Shown here in pieces: positions 1 to 6,968 of a stretch of DNA of 32,275 nucleotides; the first letter of the stretch is position 1; every line of letters begins with the position of its first letter. Under the pieces are notes generated by a model. The model saw only the letters and a program-made list of their open reading frames with translations. It had not been told where the DNA came from and did no database searches. The DNA is from a virus: positions 1 to 32,275 of IMG/VR virus record IMGVR_UViG_3300035034_000065; one strand, given 5' to 3'. The position numbers and the translations under genes are program-made.

Positions 1-344
1 ATAAAGGCGATTGTTTTTTTGCATTTTCAGATGGAGTTGTACGCCAATCTACTTTAACAATCGCTTATGCTTTCGCGCTAAGGCAAGGTAGGACGTTCTA
101 CGACAAAGAAAGCGCTAAACGTTTTAGAGAGCATGAGCGGCTTCAATACGAGCTGTCCTGTGCAACTGAGAGTGGTACATGTTTGTATTTTTTGTCTTGG
201 AGTACAGAAATGGAAGAATTAAGTATAGGTTACTACTCCAGCCTTTACGTCAGGTTCGGTTTTAAAAGTCGCAGCGATGCAGAAAAATTCGCATCAAATT
301 ATACTCCAGATCAGATAAAACTGATGCTAGGGGTGGGGTTATGA
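1..344 (+). CDS. Hypothetical protein, C-terminal part (5' end outside window)
   Basis: An open frame runs from the left edge (first complete codon at base 3) to TGA at 342-344, giving about 113 residues. There is no convincing internal start: the only in-frame ATGs are near base 210 and close to the stop, and neither is obviously preceded by a ribosome binding site. The visible part is mixed polar and aromatic, includes a Tyr/Ser-rich stretch (GYYSSLYVRFGFKSR) and has no membrane segment. I do not recognise the family. The stop overlaps the start of the next gene (ATGA at 341-344), which suggests translational coupling and supports this frame as genuine. It appears to belong to the rightward early operon. 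Confidence 0.65.
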   Translation, partial: KGDCFFAFSDGVVRQSTLTIAYAFALRQGRTFYDKESAKRFREHERLQYELSCATESGTCLYFLSWSTEMEELSIGYYSSLYVRFGFKSRSDAEKFASNYTPDQIKLMLGVGL

Positions 345-436
345 ACAACATCGAACTTTTAATAATACTAGGCATCATCGTGGCTTTTGTTGTGCTAGTG
401 ATGATGTTACTGAGAGAGGATGATGGCGATGAATAA
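341..436 (+). CDS. 31-residue single-pass membrane micro-protein
   Basis: ATG at 341 overlaps the upstream stop (ATGA) and the frame closes with TAA at 434-436. The product has a short N-terminus (MNNIEL), about 18 consecutive hydrophobic residues (LLIILGIIVAFVVLVMML), then a charged tail (LREDDGDE). That is a typical single transmembrane helix with an acidic end. Its 3' end overlaps the next gene. Function is unknown; small phage membrane proteins of this kind include lysis inhibitors, superinfection-exclusion factors and host membrane modulators, but nothing here picks one. Confidence comes from the start/stop coupling and the clean membrane-helix composition. Confidence 0.55.
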   Translation: MNNIELLIILGIIVAFVVLVMMLLREDDGDE

Positions 437-752
437 AAGTTACAGACCAACAGCAGAATTTAAATATTTCTTTTACGATGAGAACGGCTCAGGCTTTACA
501 TACTACAAAACCACACAAGAGCGTGATGAAGCGGCTAACGATGCTATTCAACTATACCTCGATGATGGTTGGAGTAAGGAAGTTGAAAACGTAGTCGTAG
601 GTGAAGTTACAGGCCAAGCCACCCAAGTTGATATTGTGCAGCGACCCGATGACTCAGAGCTAGACGAGGATAGTTGTGACGAAGAAGGGCAATACTGGGA
701 TAGCGAACATGCATTTATGTGCAATTACAAAATCATGTGGTTGGGTAAATGA
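429..752 (+). CDS. Hypothetical acidic protein
   Basis: About 107 residues from the ATG at 429; in-frame ATGs at 420 and 423 are alternatives. I chose 429 because the purine-rich GAGAGG at 414-419 then lies 9 bases upstream, whereas it abuts the other ATGs. The protein starts with an aromatic-rich segment (EFKYFFYDENGSGFTYY) and carries an acidic stretch (DDSELDEDSCDEEGQYWDSE) before ending in MWLGK. No catalytic motif is recognised. It overlaps the preceding micro-protein and, through ATGA, the following gene, so it sits inside a tightly coupled operon. A role in host takeover is conceivable from the position but is only inference. Confidence 0.7.
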   Translation: MNKSYRPTAEFKYFFYDENGSGFTYYKTTQERDEAANDAIQLYLDDGWSKEVENVVVGEVTGQATQVDIVQRPDDSELDEDSCDEEGQYWDSEHAFMCNYKIMWLGK

Positions 753-1009
753 AACAAACAACAGAAGAACTAAAAGCTATCATTGCAGATGCGCCAGAGG
801 GTGCGACTTACTACCTAATTAACCAGTATAATTTTACAGAAGCCTATTTCAAATTAACAAAAGACTTAGATGTACTGGTTAAAGGAATTGATGGGTGGGA
901 AGAAGTTGACTTTAGTATTGAGCTGAATGGAAATTTTGAAGCTAGATATTTAGACGATATACGCGAAATAGTGGAGCTAAGAGAGCAAGTAGCGGAGCTA
1001 GGCAAATGA
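749..1009 (+). CDS. Hypothetical small protein with a C-terminal helical segment
   Basis: 86 residues, starting at an ATGA overlap with the upstream gene and ending in another ATGA overlap (1006-1009). The N-terminus (MKQTTEELKAIIADAPEGAT) looks helical. The middle alternates aromatic and polar residues (YYLINQYNFTEAYFKLTKDL). The end, IREIVELREQVAELGK, has a leucine/valine heptad pattern suggesting a short coiled coil. I do not recognise the family. Both neighbours are similarly small and acidic, which is typical of phage early or accessory genes. The coupled start and stop make the frame call secure even though the function is not. Confidence 0.75.
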   Translation: MKQTTEELKAIIADAPEGATYYLINQYNFTEAYFKLTKDLDVLVKGIDGWEEVDFSIELNGNFEARYLDDIREIVELREQVAELGK

Positions 1010-1347
1010 CTGAAAACGAAAACATAAAATACAAACTTGAAACGTTAGCTAGTTATTGGCCGGAAGATTTAGACTACCCACAATTTGAAGTAGCTTACGA
1101 AATTGAAAGTGGAGAGGAATCTTTTAGGACAGTTTGCTATATAGACTTAGCAGAGCAAGCGCTTAAACGCATCACAGAACTTGAAGCCAACCAAGCCAAG
1201 CTAGACTTAAACAAAATAAAAGCCGATGCTATTCGTGAAGCGGTAAAGCTTTATAAAAATAGAGTGTTTGATGGCTGTGATATCTATAGTGATGGGCTTT
1301 TAGATTATGCAGACAAATTGGAGCAAGACAATGCTACTAACTACTAA
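1006..1347 (+). CDS. Hypothetical coiled-coil protein (resembles ead/Ea22-like small phage proteins)
   Basis: 113 residues beginning at the ATGA overlap with the upstream gene. The N-terminal half is acidic (ESGEESFRTVCYIDLAEQAL). It is followed by a coiled-coil-like heptad segment (LKRITELEANQAKLDLNKI) and then KADAIREAVKLYKNRV. The 'ITELEANQAK...AIREA' pattern recalls the C-terminal region of Ea22-like accessory phage proteins, which have no established biochemical role. This resemblance is from memory of the family style, not an alignment. The 3' end overlaps the next gene by 17 bases. Confidence 0.7.
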   Translation: MTENENIKYKLETLASYWPEDLDYPQFEVAYEIESGEESFRTVCYIDLAEQALKRITELEANQAKLDLNKIKADAIREAVKLYKNRVFDGCDIYSDGLLDYADKLEQDNATNY

Positions 1348-1507
1348 CCAGTTAGCAGATAAAGAAGGTGTGAAGGTGTCAACAGTGCATCAGTCTTACT
1401 GGCTCAAGAAAGAGTTTAGAGGGTATAAACCAGTTGCGTTTCAGAACAAACAGGGTGTAGGCAACAGGGCATATATGTGGAGTAAGACCGATGAACAAAC
1501 GACTTAA
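1331..1507 (+). CDS. Small putative HTH DNA-binding protein
   Basis: 58 residues from the ATG at 1331, which has GGAGC at 1320-1324. An upstream in-frame ATG at 1307 lies deeper inside the previous gene and lacks a binding site. The N-terminus (LLTTNQLADKEGVKVSTVHQ) fits a helix-turn-helix of the excisionase/MerR type: a helix ending in an A-D-K-E-G-V turn, then a recognition-like helix beginning with S-T-V. A basic aromatic segment (SYWLKKEFRGYKPVAF) follows. This is the architecture of small phage regulators or excisionases, but no integrase is visible to make it an excisionase. DNA binding is inferred from the pattern only. Confidence 0.6.
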   Translation: MLLTTNQLADKEGVKVSTVHQSYWLKKEFRGYKPVAFQNKQGVGNRAYMWSKTDEQTT

Positions 1508-1595
1508 AGGGGAACTCTGGGATTTAATAGATACTATACTTGCAGTTGCTTGTATCGTACTACTGTTAGTACTACTCAGTAGAATTTTTTGTTAG
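1491..1595 (+). CDS. 34-residue single-pass membrane micro-protein
   Basis: ATG at 1491 lies 8 bases after GGAG (1479-1482), inside the end of the upstream gene in another frame. The frame closes at TAG 1593-1595. The product has a basic N-terminus (MNKRLKGELWDLIDT) and a strongly hydrophobic segment (ILAVACIVLLLVLL), ending SRIFC. This is a single membrane helix, probably with the basic end in the cytoplasm. The stop codon is part of the AGGAGGT ribosome binding site (1594-1600) of the next gene, so the gene fills an otherwise empty 96-base gap exactly. Function unknown. Confidence 0.55.
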   Translation: MNKRLKGELWDLIDTILAVACIVLLLVLLSRIFC

Positions 1596-1603
1596 GAGGT
1601 GTT

Positions 1604-1810
1604 ATGGCGACACGTAAAGAACAGCGTAAGGCATTAGCTAAGCGTAACTTCCAAGAGCAGGAGAAGCGCCCTAAACCAAGAAGGCCACCCGTACCGCCGG
1701 CAGTGCGAAGCCTTTGTAATAGCAGGGTAAGCAACGAGAGAAAGAGAGACGAACTTGCACTAGAGCGGGAGCTACGCAGGATTGAGGGGTACGATTTTGA
1801 TGACCTATAA
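1604..1810 (+). CDS. Small highly charged, mostly basic protein
   Basis: 68 residues from ATG 1604, which has a strong AGGAGGT at 1594-1600. An earlier in-frame ATG at 1589 lies upstream of that site and is unlikely. The N-terminal two thirds is Arg/Lys-rich (ATRKEQRKALAKRN, then EKRPKPRRPPVPP), with a proline hinge. The C-terminus is a helical charged stretch ending in an acidic EGYDFDDL. This composition suits a nucleic-acid-binding or scaffolding peptide, but no family is recognised. It directly precedes the VRR-NUC nuclease gene, with a 33-base gap. Confidence 0.65.
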   Translation: MATRKEQRKALAKRNFQEQEKRPKPRRPPVPPAVRSLCNSRVSNERKRDELALERELRRIEGYDFDDL

Positions 1811-1843
1811 ACATAGCAACTAAATTCACGCAGGAGAACAGTA

Positions 1844-2176
1844 ATGGCGATGACACCAGAGAAAAAAGTAAAGAACGCAGTAGTCAAGGTTTTAAAAGAA
1901 ATGGGATGCTATTACTTCTATCCCGTTACTGGCGGTTATGGTGGAAGCGGAGTGCCTGACATCGTAGGTTGTTACTACGGTAAATTCTTTGGTATAGAGT
2001 GCAAGGCAGGTAAGAACAAACCCACTGCATTACAGCTTAAGAACTTACAGGAAATTATGGAGTGTGGCGGCACAGCAGTGGTAGTCAACGAAGATAGCGT
2101 TCAGTACGTACGCGATTATCTGTTAGGCAAAAGCCCCAACCCACAACAGTTAGAATTTGATTTTGGAGTAGAGTAA
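1844..2176 (+). CDS. VRR-NUC domain nuclease
   Basis: 110 residues; AGGAGA lies just upstream of the ATG at 1844 (a second ATG at 1850 is possible). The sequence matches the VRR-NUC branch of the PD-(D/E)XK nucleases: an N-terminal helix, a glycine-rich run (GGYGGSGVPDIVG) holding catalytic Asp39, the IECKAG strand with Glu52 and Lys54, and TALQ with Gln64. These are the family's metal-binding and catalytic positions. Family members cut branched or flapped DNA, and in phages VRR-NUC genes commonly accompany SNF2-type helicases, as at 5436-6968 here. A role in processing replication or recombination intermediates is likely. The stop and the next start share a base (TAATG). Confidence 0.88.
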   Translation: MAMTPEKKVKNAVVKVLKEMGCYYFYPVTGGYGGSGVPDIVGCYYGKFFGIECKAGKNKPTALQLKNLQEIMECGGTAVVVNEDSVQYVRDYLLGKSPNPQQLEFDFGVE

Positions 2177-2559
2177 TGGCTATATCGCACAAAGATTACC
2201 ACGATTACCCCAACGCGCACGTGTATGGACGGATAGATAATGAACAGGTAGAAAGAAGAATCACGGACGGGGTATCGGGACAGAGTACCCCCTACGACGA
2301 TACTAAGTTTGTGCTTGATAACATCTCACTGTCTGAGTTTAAAGTACTCTTAGAGATGTGCGATACCGCAACAACAGAGTGTCTACTAGTTGAAGCCGCA
2401 CAAAACGGAAACGACATGCATAGGGGCATAGCGGCAGTGCACAAGCACACGCCCATCTCTTCCGTGGTTATGCTACAGAGCGATACAAACCGTAGGGTAA
2501 GGCAACTCGCCGCAATTAGGTTAAGTACTTACGAGGAAACTAAGAATGGCGCTGACTAA
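2176..2559 (+). CDS. Hypothetical protein with a helical C-terminal repeat-like segment
   Basis: 127 residues starting at a TAATG junction with the VRR-NUC gene and overlapping the polymerase gene by 14 bases. The N-terminus is polar (SHKDYHDYPNAHVYGR). The C-terminal half (LSEFKVLLEMCDTATTECLL, then SSVVMLQSDTNRRVRQLAAI) looks like paired amphipathic helices and is loosely reminiscent of a HEAT-type repeat. No catalytic motif is recognised. Its position between a nuclease and the polymerase suggests a replication-associated role, which is inference from context. Confidence 0.75.
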   Translation: MAISHKDYHDYPNAHVYGRIDNEQVERRITDGVSGQSTPYDDTKFVLDNISLSEFKVLLEMCDTATTECLLVEAAQNGNDMHRGIAAVHKHTPISSVVMLQSDTNRRVRQLAAIRLSTYEETKNGAD

Positions 2560-4447
2560 AATCACGTTAGACTTTGAGACTTTTTACTCCAAAGAGTACT
2601 CACTGTCACGTCTTACCACAGAAGAATACATACGCGACCCACGCTTTGAGGTTATCGGAGTGGGCGTTAAGGTCAATGACGGCGAAACGGAGTGGGCAAG
2701 CGGTGACCACGTAGAACTGCGAGTGTTCTTGCTAGAATTTGATTGGGATAACGCAATACTTGTATGTCAAAACACCGCTTTTGATGGTGCTATACTCTAC
2801 TGGGTATTCGGTATCCGCCCGAAGATTTATGCCGATACTATGTGTATGAGCCGTGCATGGGATGGGGTACATGTGAGCGCATCACTCGCCAAACAAGCAG
2901 AGCGCCGACTAGGTAAGAAGAAAGGCACAGAAGTTATTAGCGCTATAGGGATGCAACGAAAAGACTTCACGGAGTTGGGACTGTCGAATTATGGTGACTA
3001 CTGCATTAACGATGCTGAGCTTACCTATGAACTGTTTATGCAGTACCTCAAAGGAGGCTTTCCTATTAAGGAGTTAAAGGTTATCGACTTAACACTCCGC
3101 ATGTTTATCCAACCAAAGCTAGAGCTTGACCTACTACGCCTCGAATCGCACCTCCACGATGTATCTAAACGCAAAGAAGACTTACTGATAGAAGCCGGTG
3201 TCGATAAGAAAGACCTTATGAGCAACAACAAGTTTGCTGCTTTGCTTAGAGAGTTAGACATAGAGCCGCCGACAAAAATAAGTGTTAAAACAGGGAAAGA
3301 AGCATATGCCTTTGCAAGAACAGACGAAGGGTTTAAAGCACTACTCGAACACGATGACGACCGAGTTCAGACATTGGCAAACGCAAGACTGGGTAACAAG
3401 TCAACGCTTGAGGAATCACGTGCCGAACGCTTTATAAGTATCGCCAAGCGAGGCATATTGCCTGTACCAATCAAATATTACGGCGCTCACACAGGGCGGT
3501 GGTCTGGGCAGGACAAGATCAACTTACAAAACTTACCGAGCCGTGGACCCAATGGTAAGAAGTTAAAGAACACCATCCGTGCACCTAAAGGTTACGTATG
3601 CGTTGAGGCCGACTTAGCGCAAATCGAAGCGCGTATTGTAGCGTGGCTTGCAGGGCAGACAGACCTAGTAGACGCTTTCGCCCGAGGTGAAGATGTTTAT
3701 AAACTGATGGCATCTAAGATATATAACGTTACCGTAGAAGAAGTTACCGAAGCCCAACGATTTATAGGTAAGATGACTATTCTTGGGTGTGGTTATGGTA
3801 TGGGTGCTGAGCGATTTAAAGCACAAATAAAAGCAATGGGTAACGTAGACATACCCTTAGACGAATCTAGAATGATTGTGCAGACCTACCGCTCAAGTAA
3901 CTTCAACATCAAGAAAATGTGGGCCGAAGCTAACCGCACAATAGAATACCTATGCCGTGGTGATGAAGTCTCGTTCGGTAAGATAGGCATACTCGATGTA
4001 GATGCCGACCGCAAGGCACTTATACTTCCTAACCTACTACCAATGTACTATAACGGGTTACACGTTATGTCGCAGGGTGACTACGGGCCGGAGTACGGAG
4101 TCAAAACCCGCAAGGGAGTAGAGAAAATCTACGGCGGTAAAGTAGTAGAGAACGCATGCCAAGCCCTAGCTAAGCTCGTTATAGCAGACCAGATGATACT
4201 GATAGGTAAAAAGTACCACGTAGCGCTAACCGTGCACGATTCTATGGTCGCATTAGTACCCGAAGAAGAAGCAGATGACGGTGCGTATTACGTGTATACT
4301 TGTCTAAGACATGTACCTGCGTGGGCGAAAGGCTTACCGCTTGATTGCGATGTAGGCTATCACAAGTACTACGGTTCGTGTGGCGACAACACGAAAGCAA
4401 TAACTAAACAATGTGCAAAGAGGTGGGCAAGTGAACGAACTAATTAA
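2546..4447 (+). CDS. polA: DNA polymerase I family (family A) with 3'-5' exonuclease domain
   Basis: 633 residues. The N-terminal DnaQ-like proofreading domain keeps its metal ligands: LDFET (Asp9, Glu11), NTAFDG (Asp80) and YCINDAELT (Tyr152, Asp156). The polymerase domain shows TGRWSG...NLQNLPS (about 316-332), motif A ADLAQIEARI (Asp356), motif B R405-xxx-K409-xxx-Leu413-G-xx-Y417, and motif C VHDS (Asp565). There is no 5'-3' nuclease domain, which is normal for phage enzymes. The residue matching E. coli Phe762 is Leu413, a known marine phage variant. It should be the phage replicase, acting with the primase-helicase at 8838-11687. GAGGAAA precedes the start, which overlaps the previous gene by 14 bases. 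Confidence 0.96.
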   Translation: MALTKITLDFETFYSKEYSLSRLTTEEYIRDPRFEVIGVGVKVNDGETEWASGDHVELRVFLLEFDWDNAILVCQNTAFDGAILYWVFGIRPKIYADTMCMSRAWDGVHVSASLAKQAERRLGKKKGTEVISAIGMQRKDFTELGLSNYGDYCINDAELTYELFMQYLKGGFPIKELKVIDLTLRMFIQPKLELDLLRLESHLHDVSKRKEDLLIEAGVDKKDLMSNNKFAALLRELDIEPPTKISVKTGKEAYAFARTDEGFKALLEHDDDRVQTLANARLGNKSTLEESRAERFISIAKRGILPVPIKYYGAHTGRWSGQDKINLQNLPSRGPNGKKLKNTIRAPKGYVCVEADLAQIEARIVAWLAGQTDLVDAFARGEDVYKLMASKIYNVTVEEVTEAQRFIGKMTILGCGYGMGAERFKAQIKAMGNVDIPLDESRMIVQTYRSSNFNIKKMWAEANRTIEYLCRGDEVSFGKIGILDVDADRKALILPNLLPMYYNGLHVMSQGDYGPEYGVKTRKGVEKIYGGKVVENACQALAKLVIADQMILIGKKYHVALTVHDSMVALVPEEEADDGAYYVYTCLRHVPAWAKGLPLDCDVGYHKYYGSCGDNTKAITKQCAKRWASERTN

Positions 4448-5126
4448 TATACGGGCAATATACCCAACATCATACAGTCATATAAAAGCATTCGAGCAGT
4501 GCCCCAAGCAGTTCTACCATGCGAAGCACCTTAACGAGTACCCATTCACTGAGTCGGTAGATACCTTATATGGCAAGGAAGCCCATAAAGTTGCCGAGGA
4601 CTACGTAATCTCTGATGCCCCGATACCTAGTAAGTTCGAGTATATGAGACCAGTTCTTGACGCTCTCAAAAAGAAAGAGGGTAACAAGTTCGCTGAGATT
4701 AAACTTGGCATAACTGAGGACTTAGTACCTTGCACTTTTTTCTCGAAACAAGTTTGGATTCGTGGCATTATCGATTTGTTGGTTGTCAACAAGAGCAAAA
4801 AACTTGCGTGGGTTATAGACTACAAGACTAGCAAAAACGCTAAGTACGCTGACCCTGACCAGTTAGAGCTTATGGCATTACTAGTGTTTGCTAGCTACCC
4901 CGAAGTAGAAGAGATACGTGGCGGGTTAGTATTCGTTAAGTGTAACGAGTTAGTACGTAAGAAATATCAGAAAATAAAACGCTCTGAGCTTTGGTCTAAA
5001 TGGATTGCCAAACACAAGAAGATGCTCGAAGCCCATAAGCTAGACAGGTGGCCCACAAGAGAATCGGGCCTGTGTAGAAACCACTGCCCAGTGCAGGAAT
5101 GTATTCATAATGGAGCGAACAACTGA
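4431..5126 (+). CDS. PD-(D/E)XK nuclease, Cas4/AddB-like, with probable Fe-S cluster
   Basis: 231 residues from GTG 4431, preceded by AGAGGTGGG (4419-4427). An earlier GTG at 4413 has no ribosome binding site. Nuclease motifs in order: GKEAHKVAEDY (His52), RGIIDLLVV (Asp115), WVIDYKTSK (Asp130, Lys132) and a Gln at about 144. One cysteine near the N-terminus (Cys24, FEQCPKQF) and three near the end (Cys215, Cys219, Cys224) reproduce the split 4Fe-4S arrangement of Cas4 and AddB. Such phage enzymes act as exonucleases or end-processing nucleases in recombination. The gene overlaps the polymerase by 17 bases and touches the next gene at TGATG. The Fe-S cluster is inferred from cysteine spacing only. 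Confidence 0.85.
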   Translation: MNELINIRAIYPTSYSHIKAFEQCPKQFYHAKHLNEYPFTESVDTLYGKEAHKVAEDYVISDAPIPSKFEYMRPVLDALKKKEGNKFAEIKLGITEDLVPCTFFSKQVWIRGIIDLLVVNKSKKLAWVIDYKTSKNAKYADPDQLELMALLVFASYPEVEEIRGGLVFVKCNELVRKKYQKIKRSELWSKWIAKHKKMLEAHKLDRWPTRESGLCRNHCPVQECIHNGANN

Positions 5127-5401
5127 TGGCTAGAAAACCTCAACCAAACCCGCCCAAAGGCTCTAAGGAGCATGAACGCAGAATGGAGCGCCAACGTGCT
5201 AGACGCGCTGTGGATAAGAAACATACAGGCAGTATGACGAAAACCGTAAACGGCAAACGTGTTGTTAGTAAATCCCCTAAACGTGACGGCAAAGATGTGT
5301 CGCACAAAAAAGCTTTATCCAAAGGCGGTAGTAATAAAAACGGCACGTTCTTAGAACCACCTAGCAAGAATAGGTCACGTAACTACAAAAATAAAAAATA
5401 A
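5126..5401 (+). CDS. Small basic protein with a degenerate HNH-like core
   Basis: 91 residues, starting at TGATG with the upstream nuclease. The N-terminal half is very basic (SKEHERRMERQRARRAVDKK). The C-terminal half reads DGKDVSHKKALSKGGSN, then TFLEPPSKNRSR. This resembles the HNH nuclease core 'DHxxPLSKGGSNxxxNL...NR': the central His60, the LSKGGSN loop and a terminal Asn are present. The Asp normally just before the His is Ser59, and the zinc-type cysteines are missing. It may therefore be a minimal nuclease or a non-catalytic DNA-binding derivative. The resemblance is by eye. It lies between an exonuclease and a helicase gene, consistent with a DNA-processing role. Confidence 0.7.
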   Translation: MARKPQPNPPKGSKEHERRMERQRARRAVDKKHTGSMTKTVNGKRVVSKSPKRDGKDVSHKKALSKGGSNKNGTFLEPPSKNRSRNYKNKK

Positions 5402-5404
5402 CTG

Positions 5405-5421
5405 TTATGGGATTCCCATAA
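5405..5421. promoter_or_regulatory. Intergenic palindrome TTATGGGATTCCCATAA (copy 1)
   Basis: Perfect 7-base arms (TTATGGG and CCCATAA) flank a 3-base centre (ATT). It occupies most of the 34-base gap between the HNH-like gene and the SNF2 helicase gene. The exact reverse complement occurs at 8788-8804, also intergenic. No T-run follows, so it is not a standard terminator. It could be a repressor operator or an RNA hairpin for processing. It is followed directly by CCAACCGGA. Confidence 0.6.
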
Positions 5422-5430
5422 CCAACCGGA
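5422..5430 (+). repeat. CCAACCGGA motif, copy 1
   Basis: A 9-base word directly after the palindrome and 5 bases before the SNF2 start at 5436. It recurs as CCAACCGGAG at 7000-7009, before another start, and on the opposite strand at 11940-11949. Its CCGGA end may act as a weak ribosome binding site here. Confidence 0.4.
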
Positions 5431-5435
5431 TTTAT

Positions 5436-6968
5436 ATGCAAATACTAAACGACAAAGCTATCTTGTTGGAGGTCGATAACCCCCAACAAGTGGTAAACTT
5501 AATCCCCAAGAGCCGGATAGTGGGCGATAAAGTCGCTGTCCACTGGGGCTTAGAAGAAATAATGGTACTACGTAACCTAGGCTACGACGTACCTAGTCCA
5601 ATCGAAGGCAGATACAAATTCCCCTCTGCCATGACTCCCTACGAACACCAAGTAAAGACCGCGGCGTTTCTCTCTGTTAATCCACGTGCTTACTTGTTAT
5701 CAGAACAAGGGACAGGCAAGACAGCTTCCGCTATATGGGCATCCGACTACTTACTAAAACAAGGTAGGATAAATCGGGTACTCGTAGTGTGCCCTCTATC
5801 TATCATGGAGTCGGCGTGGAAAGATGATATGTTTAAGTTCGCCATGCACCGTACAGTAGAGGTAGCCCACGGCGCTAAAGAGAAACGCAGAAAAGTGCTA
5901 GCCTTAAACACGGACTACGTAGTAATCAACTACGACGGCATCGAAGTTATACGTGACGACATAGCCGCCGGCGGTTTCGACTGCATAATAATCGATGAAG
6001 CTAACCACTATAAAAACTCGCAGACCGAACGGTGGAAAACTCTCAACAGCCTCGTGAAACCAGATACATGGTTGTGGATGATGACAGGTACACCTGCGGC
6101 ACAAAACCCCGTAGATGCGTATGGACTGGCTAAGATGATGGACCCTAGCTCTGTACCAAAATACTTCGGCAAGTTCCGAGATATGGTCATGCAGAAAATC
6201 ACGCAGTTTAAATGGGTCCCTAAACACAACGCTAGGGATACAATACATAACGTGTTACAACCCGCTATCCGGTTCACCAAAGACCAATGCTTAGACCTAC
6301 CGCCGATTACGATTACGTCGCGGGACGTAGAAATGACCCCACAGCAAAACAAATATTATAAGGTGCTCAAAAACAAAATGGTTATGTCTGCAGCAGGGGA
6401 AGCGGTCACCGCGAGGAATGCCGCTATCCAGCTTGCTAAGCTGATGCAAATTAGCCTAGGTGCTGTGTACACCGATGAAGGAGAGGTGTTACAGTTTGAC
6501 GTTACCCCCAGATACAAAGCACTAAAAGAAGTTATGGAAGAGGCAAACAAGAAAGTCATTGTTTTCGTGCCGTTTAAAAACAGTATCAACTTGGTAGTGG
6601 AGAAGCTGAGAAAGGACAAAATATCGTGCGATATTATATCCGGAGAGGTAAGCGCGTCTAAGCGTTCAGAGATTTTTAGAGCTTTCCAAACCTCCGATAC
6701 GCCTCAAGTTTTAGTCATCCAACCACAGGCGGCGGCACACGGTGTTACCCTAACTGCCGCAGACACAATAGTGTGGTGGGGGCCGACACCTAGTTTAGAA
6801 ACGTACTTACAAGCAAACGCTAGGATTCATCGCCCGGGCCAAGATAGCAAATGCACCATAGTTCAACTAAGAGGGTCTTACGTAGAAAGACGTTATTACG
6901 CAATGTTAGATACGAGAATAGACTTCCACACAGGTTTAGTAGACCTTTACAAAGAAATACTTGACTAG
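5436..6968 (+). CDS. SNF2/SF2 DEAD-like helicase
   Basis: 510 residues with the full superfamily 2 motif set: a Q-motif-like YEHQ (Gln72), Walker A SEQGTGKT (90-96), motif Ia VVCPLSIMESAW (118-128), motif II IIDEAN (187-190), motif III TGTP (217-220), motif V (AAAHGVTLTAADTIVWW) and motif VI QANARIHRPGQ. The RIHRPGQ signature is typical of SNF2-type translocases. The Walker B box is DEAN rather than DEAH. Such enzymes translocate on or remodel duplex DNA and in phages are thought to help replication restart or recombination; the VRR-NUC nuclease at 1844 is a common companion. The start has only a weak CCGGA ribosome binding site. Confidence 0.93.
   Translation: MQILNDKAILLEVDNPQQVVNLIPKSRIVGDKVAVHWGLEEIMVLRNLGYDVPSPIEGRYKFPSAMTPYEHQVKTAAFLSVNPRAYLLSEQGTGKTASAIWASDYLLKQGRINRVLVVCPLSIMESAWKDDMFKFAMHRTVEVAHGAKEKRRKVLALNTDYVVINYDGIEVIRDDIAAGGFDCIIIDEANHYKNSQTERWKTLNSLVKPDTWLWMMTGTPAAQNPVDAYGLAKMMDPSSVPKYFGKFRDMVMQKITQFKWVPKHNARDTIHNVLQPAIRFTKDQCLDLPPITITSRDVEMTPQQNKYYKVLKNKMVMSAAGEAVTARNAAIQLAKLMQISLGAVYTDEGEVLQFDVTPRYKALKEVMEEANKKVIVFVPFKNSINLVVEKLRKDKISCDIISGEVSASKRSEIFRAFQTSDTPQVLVIQPQAAAHGVTLTAADTIVWWGPTPSLETYLQANARIHRPGQDSKCTIVQLRGSYVERRYYAMLDTRIDFHTGLVDLYKEILD

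Noticed and set aside
1576-1887. 103-codon minus-strand frame
   Set aside because: Spans three plus-strand starts and a strong ribosome binding site, and has Ser/Leu/Arg-rich shadow composition.
5405-5421. First palindrome as a factor-independent terminator
   Set aside because: No T-run follows on either strand; a regulatory role is preferred.
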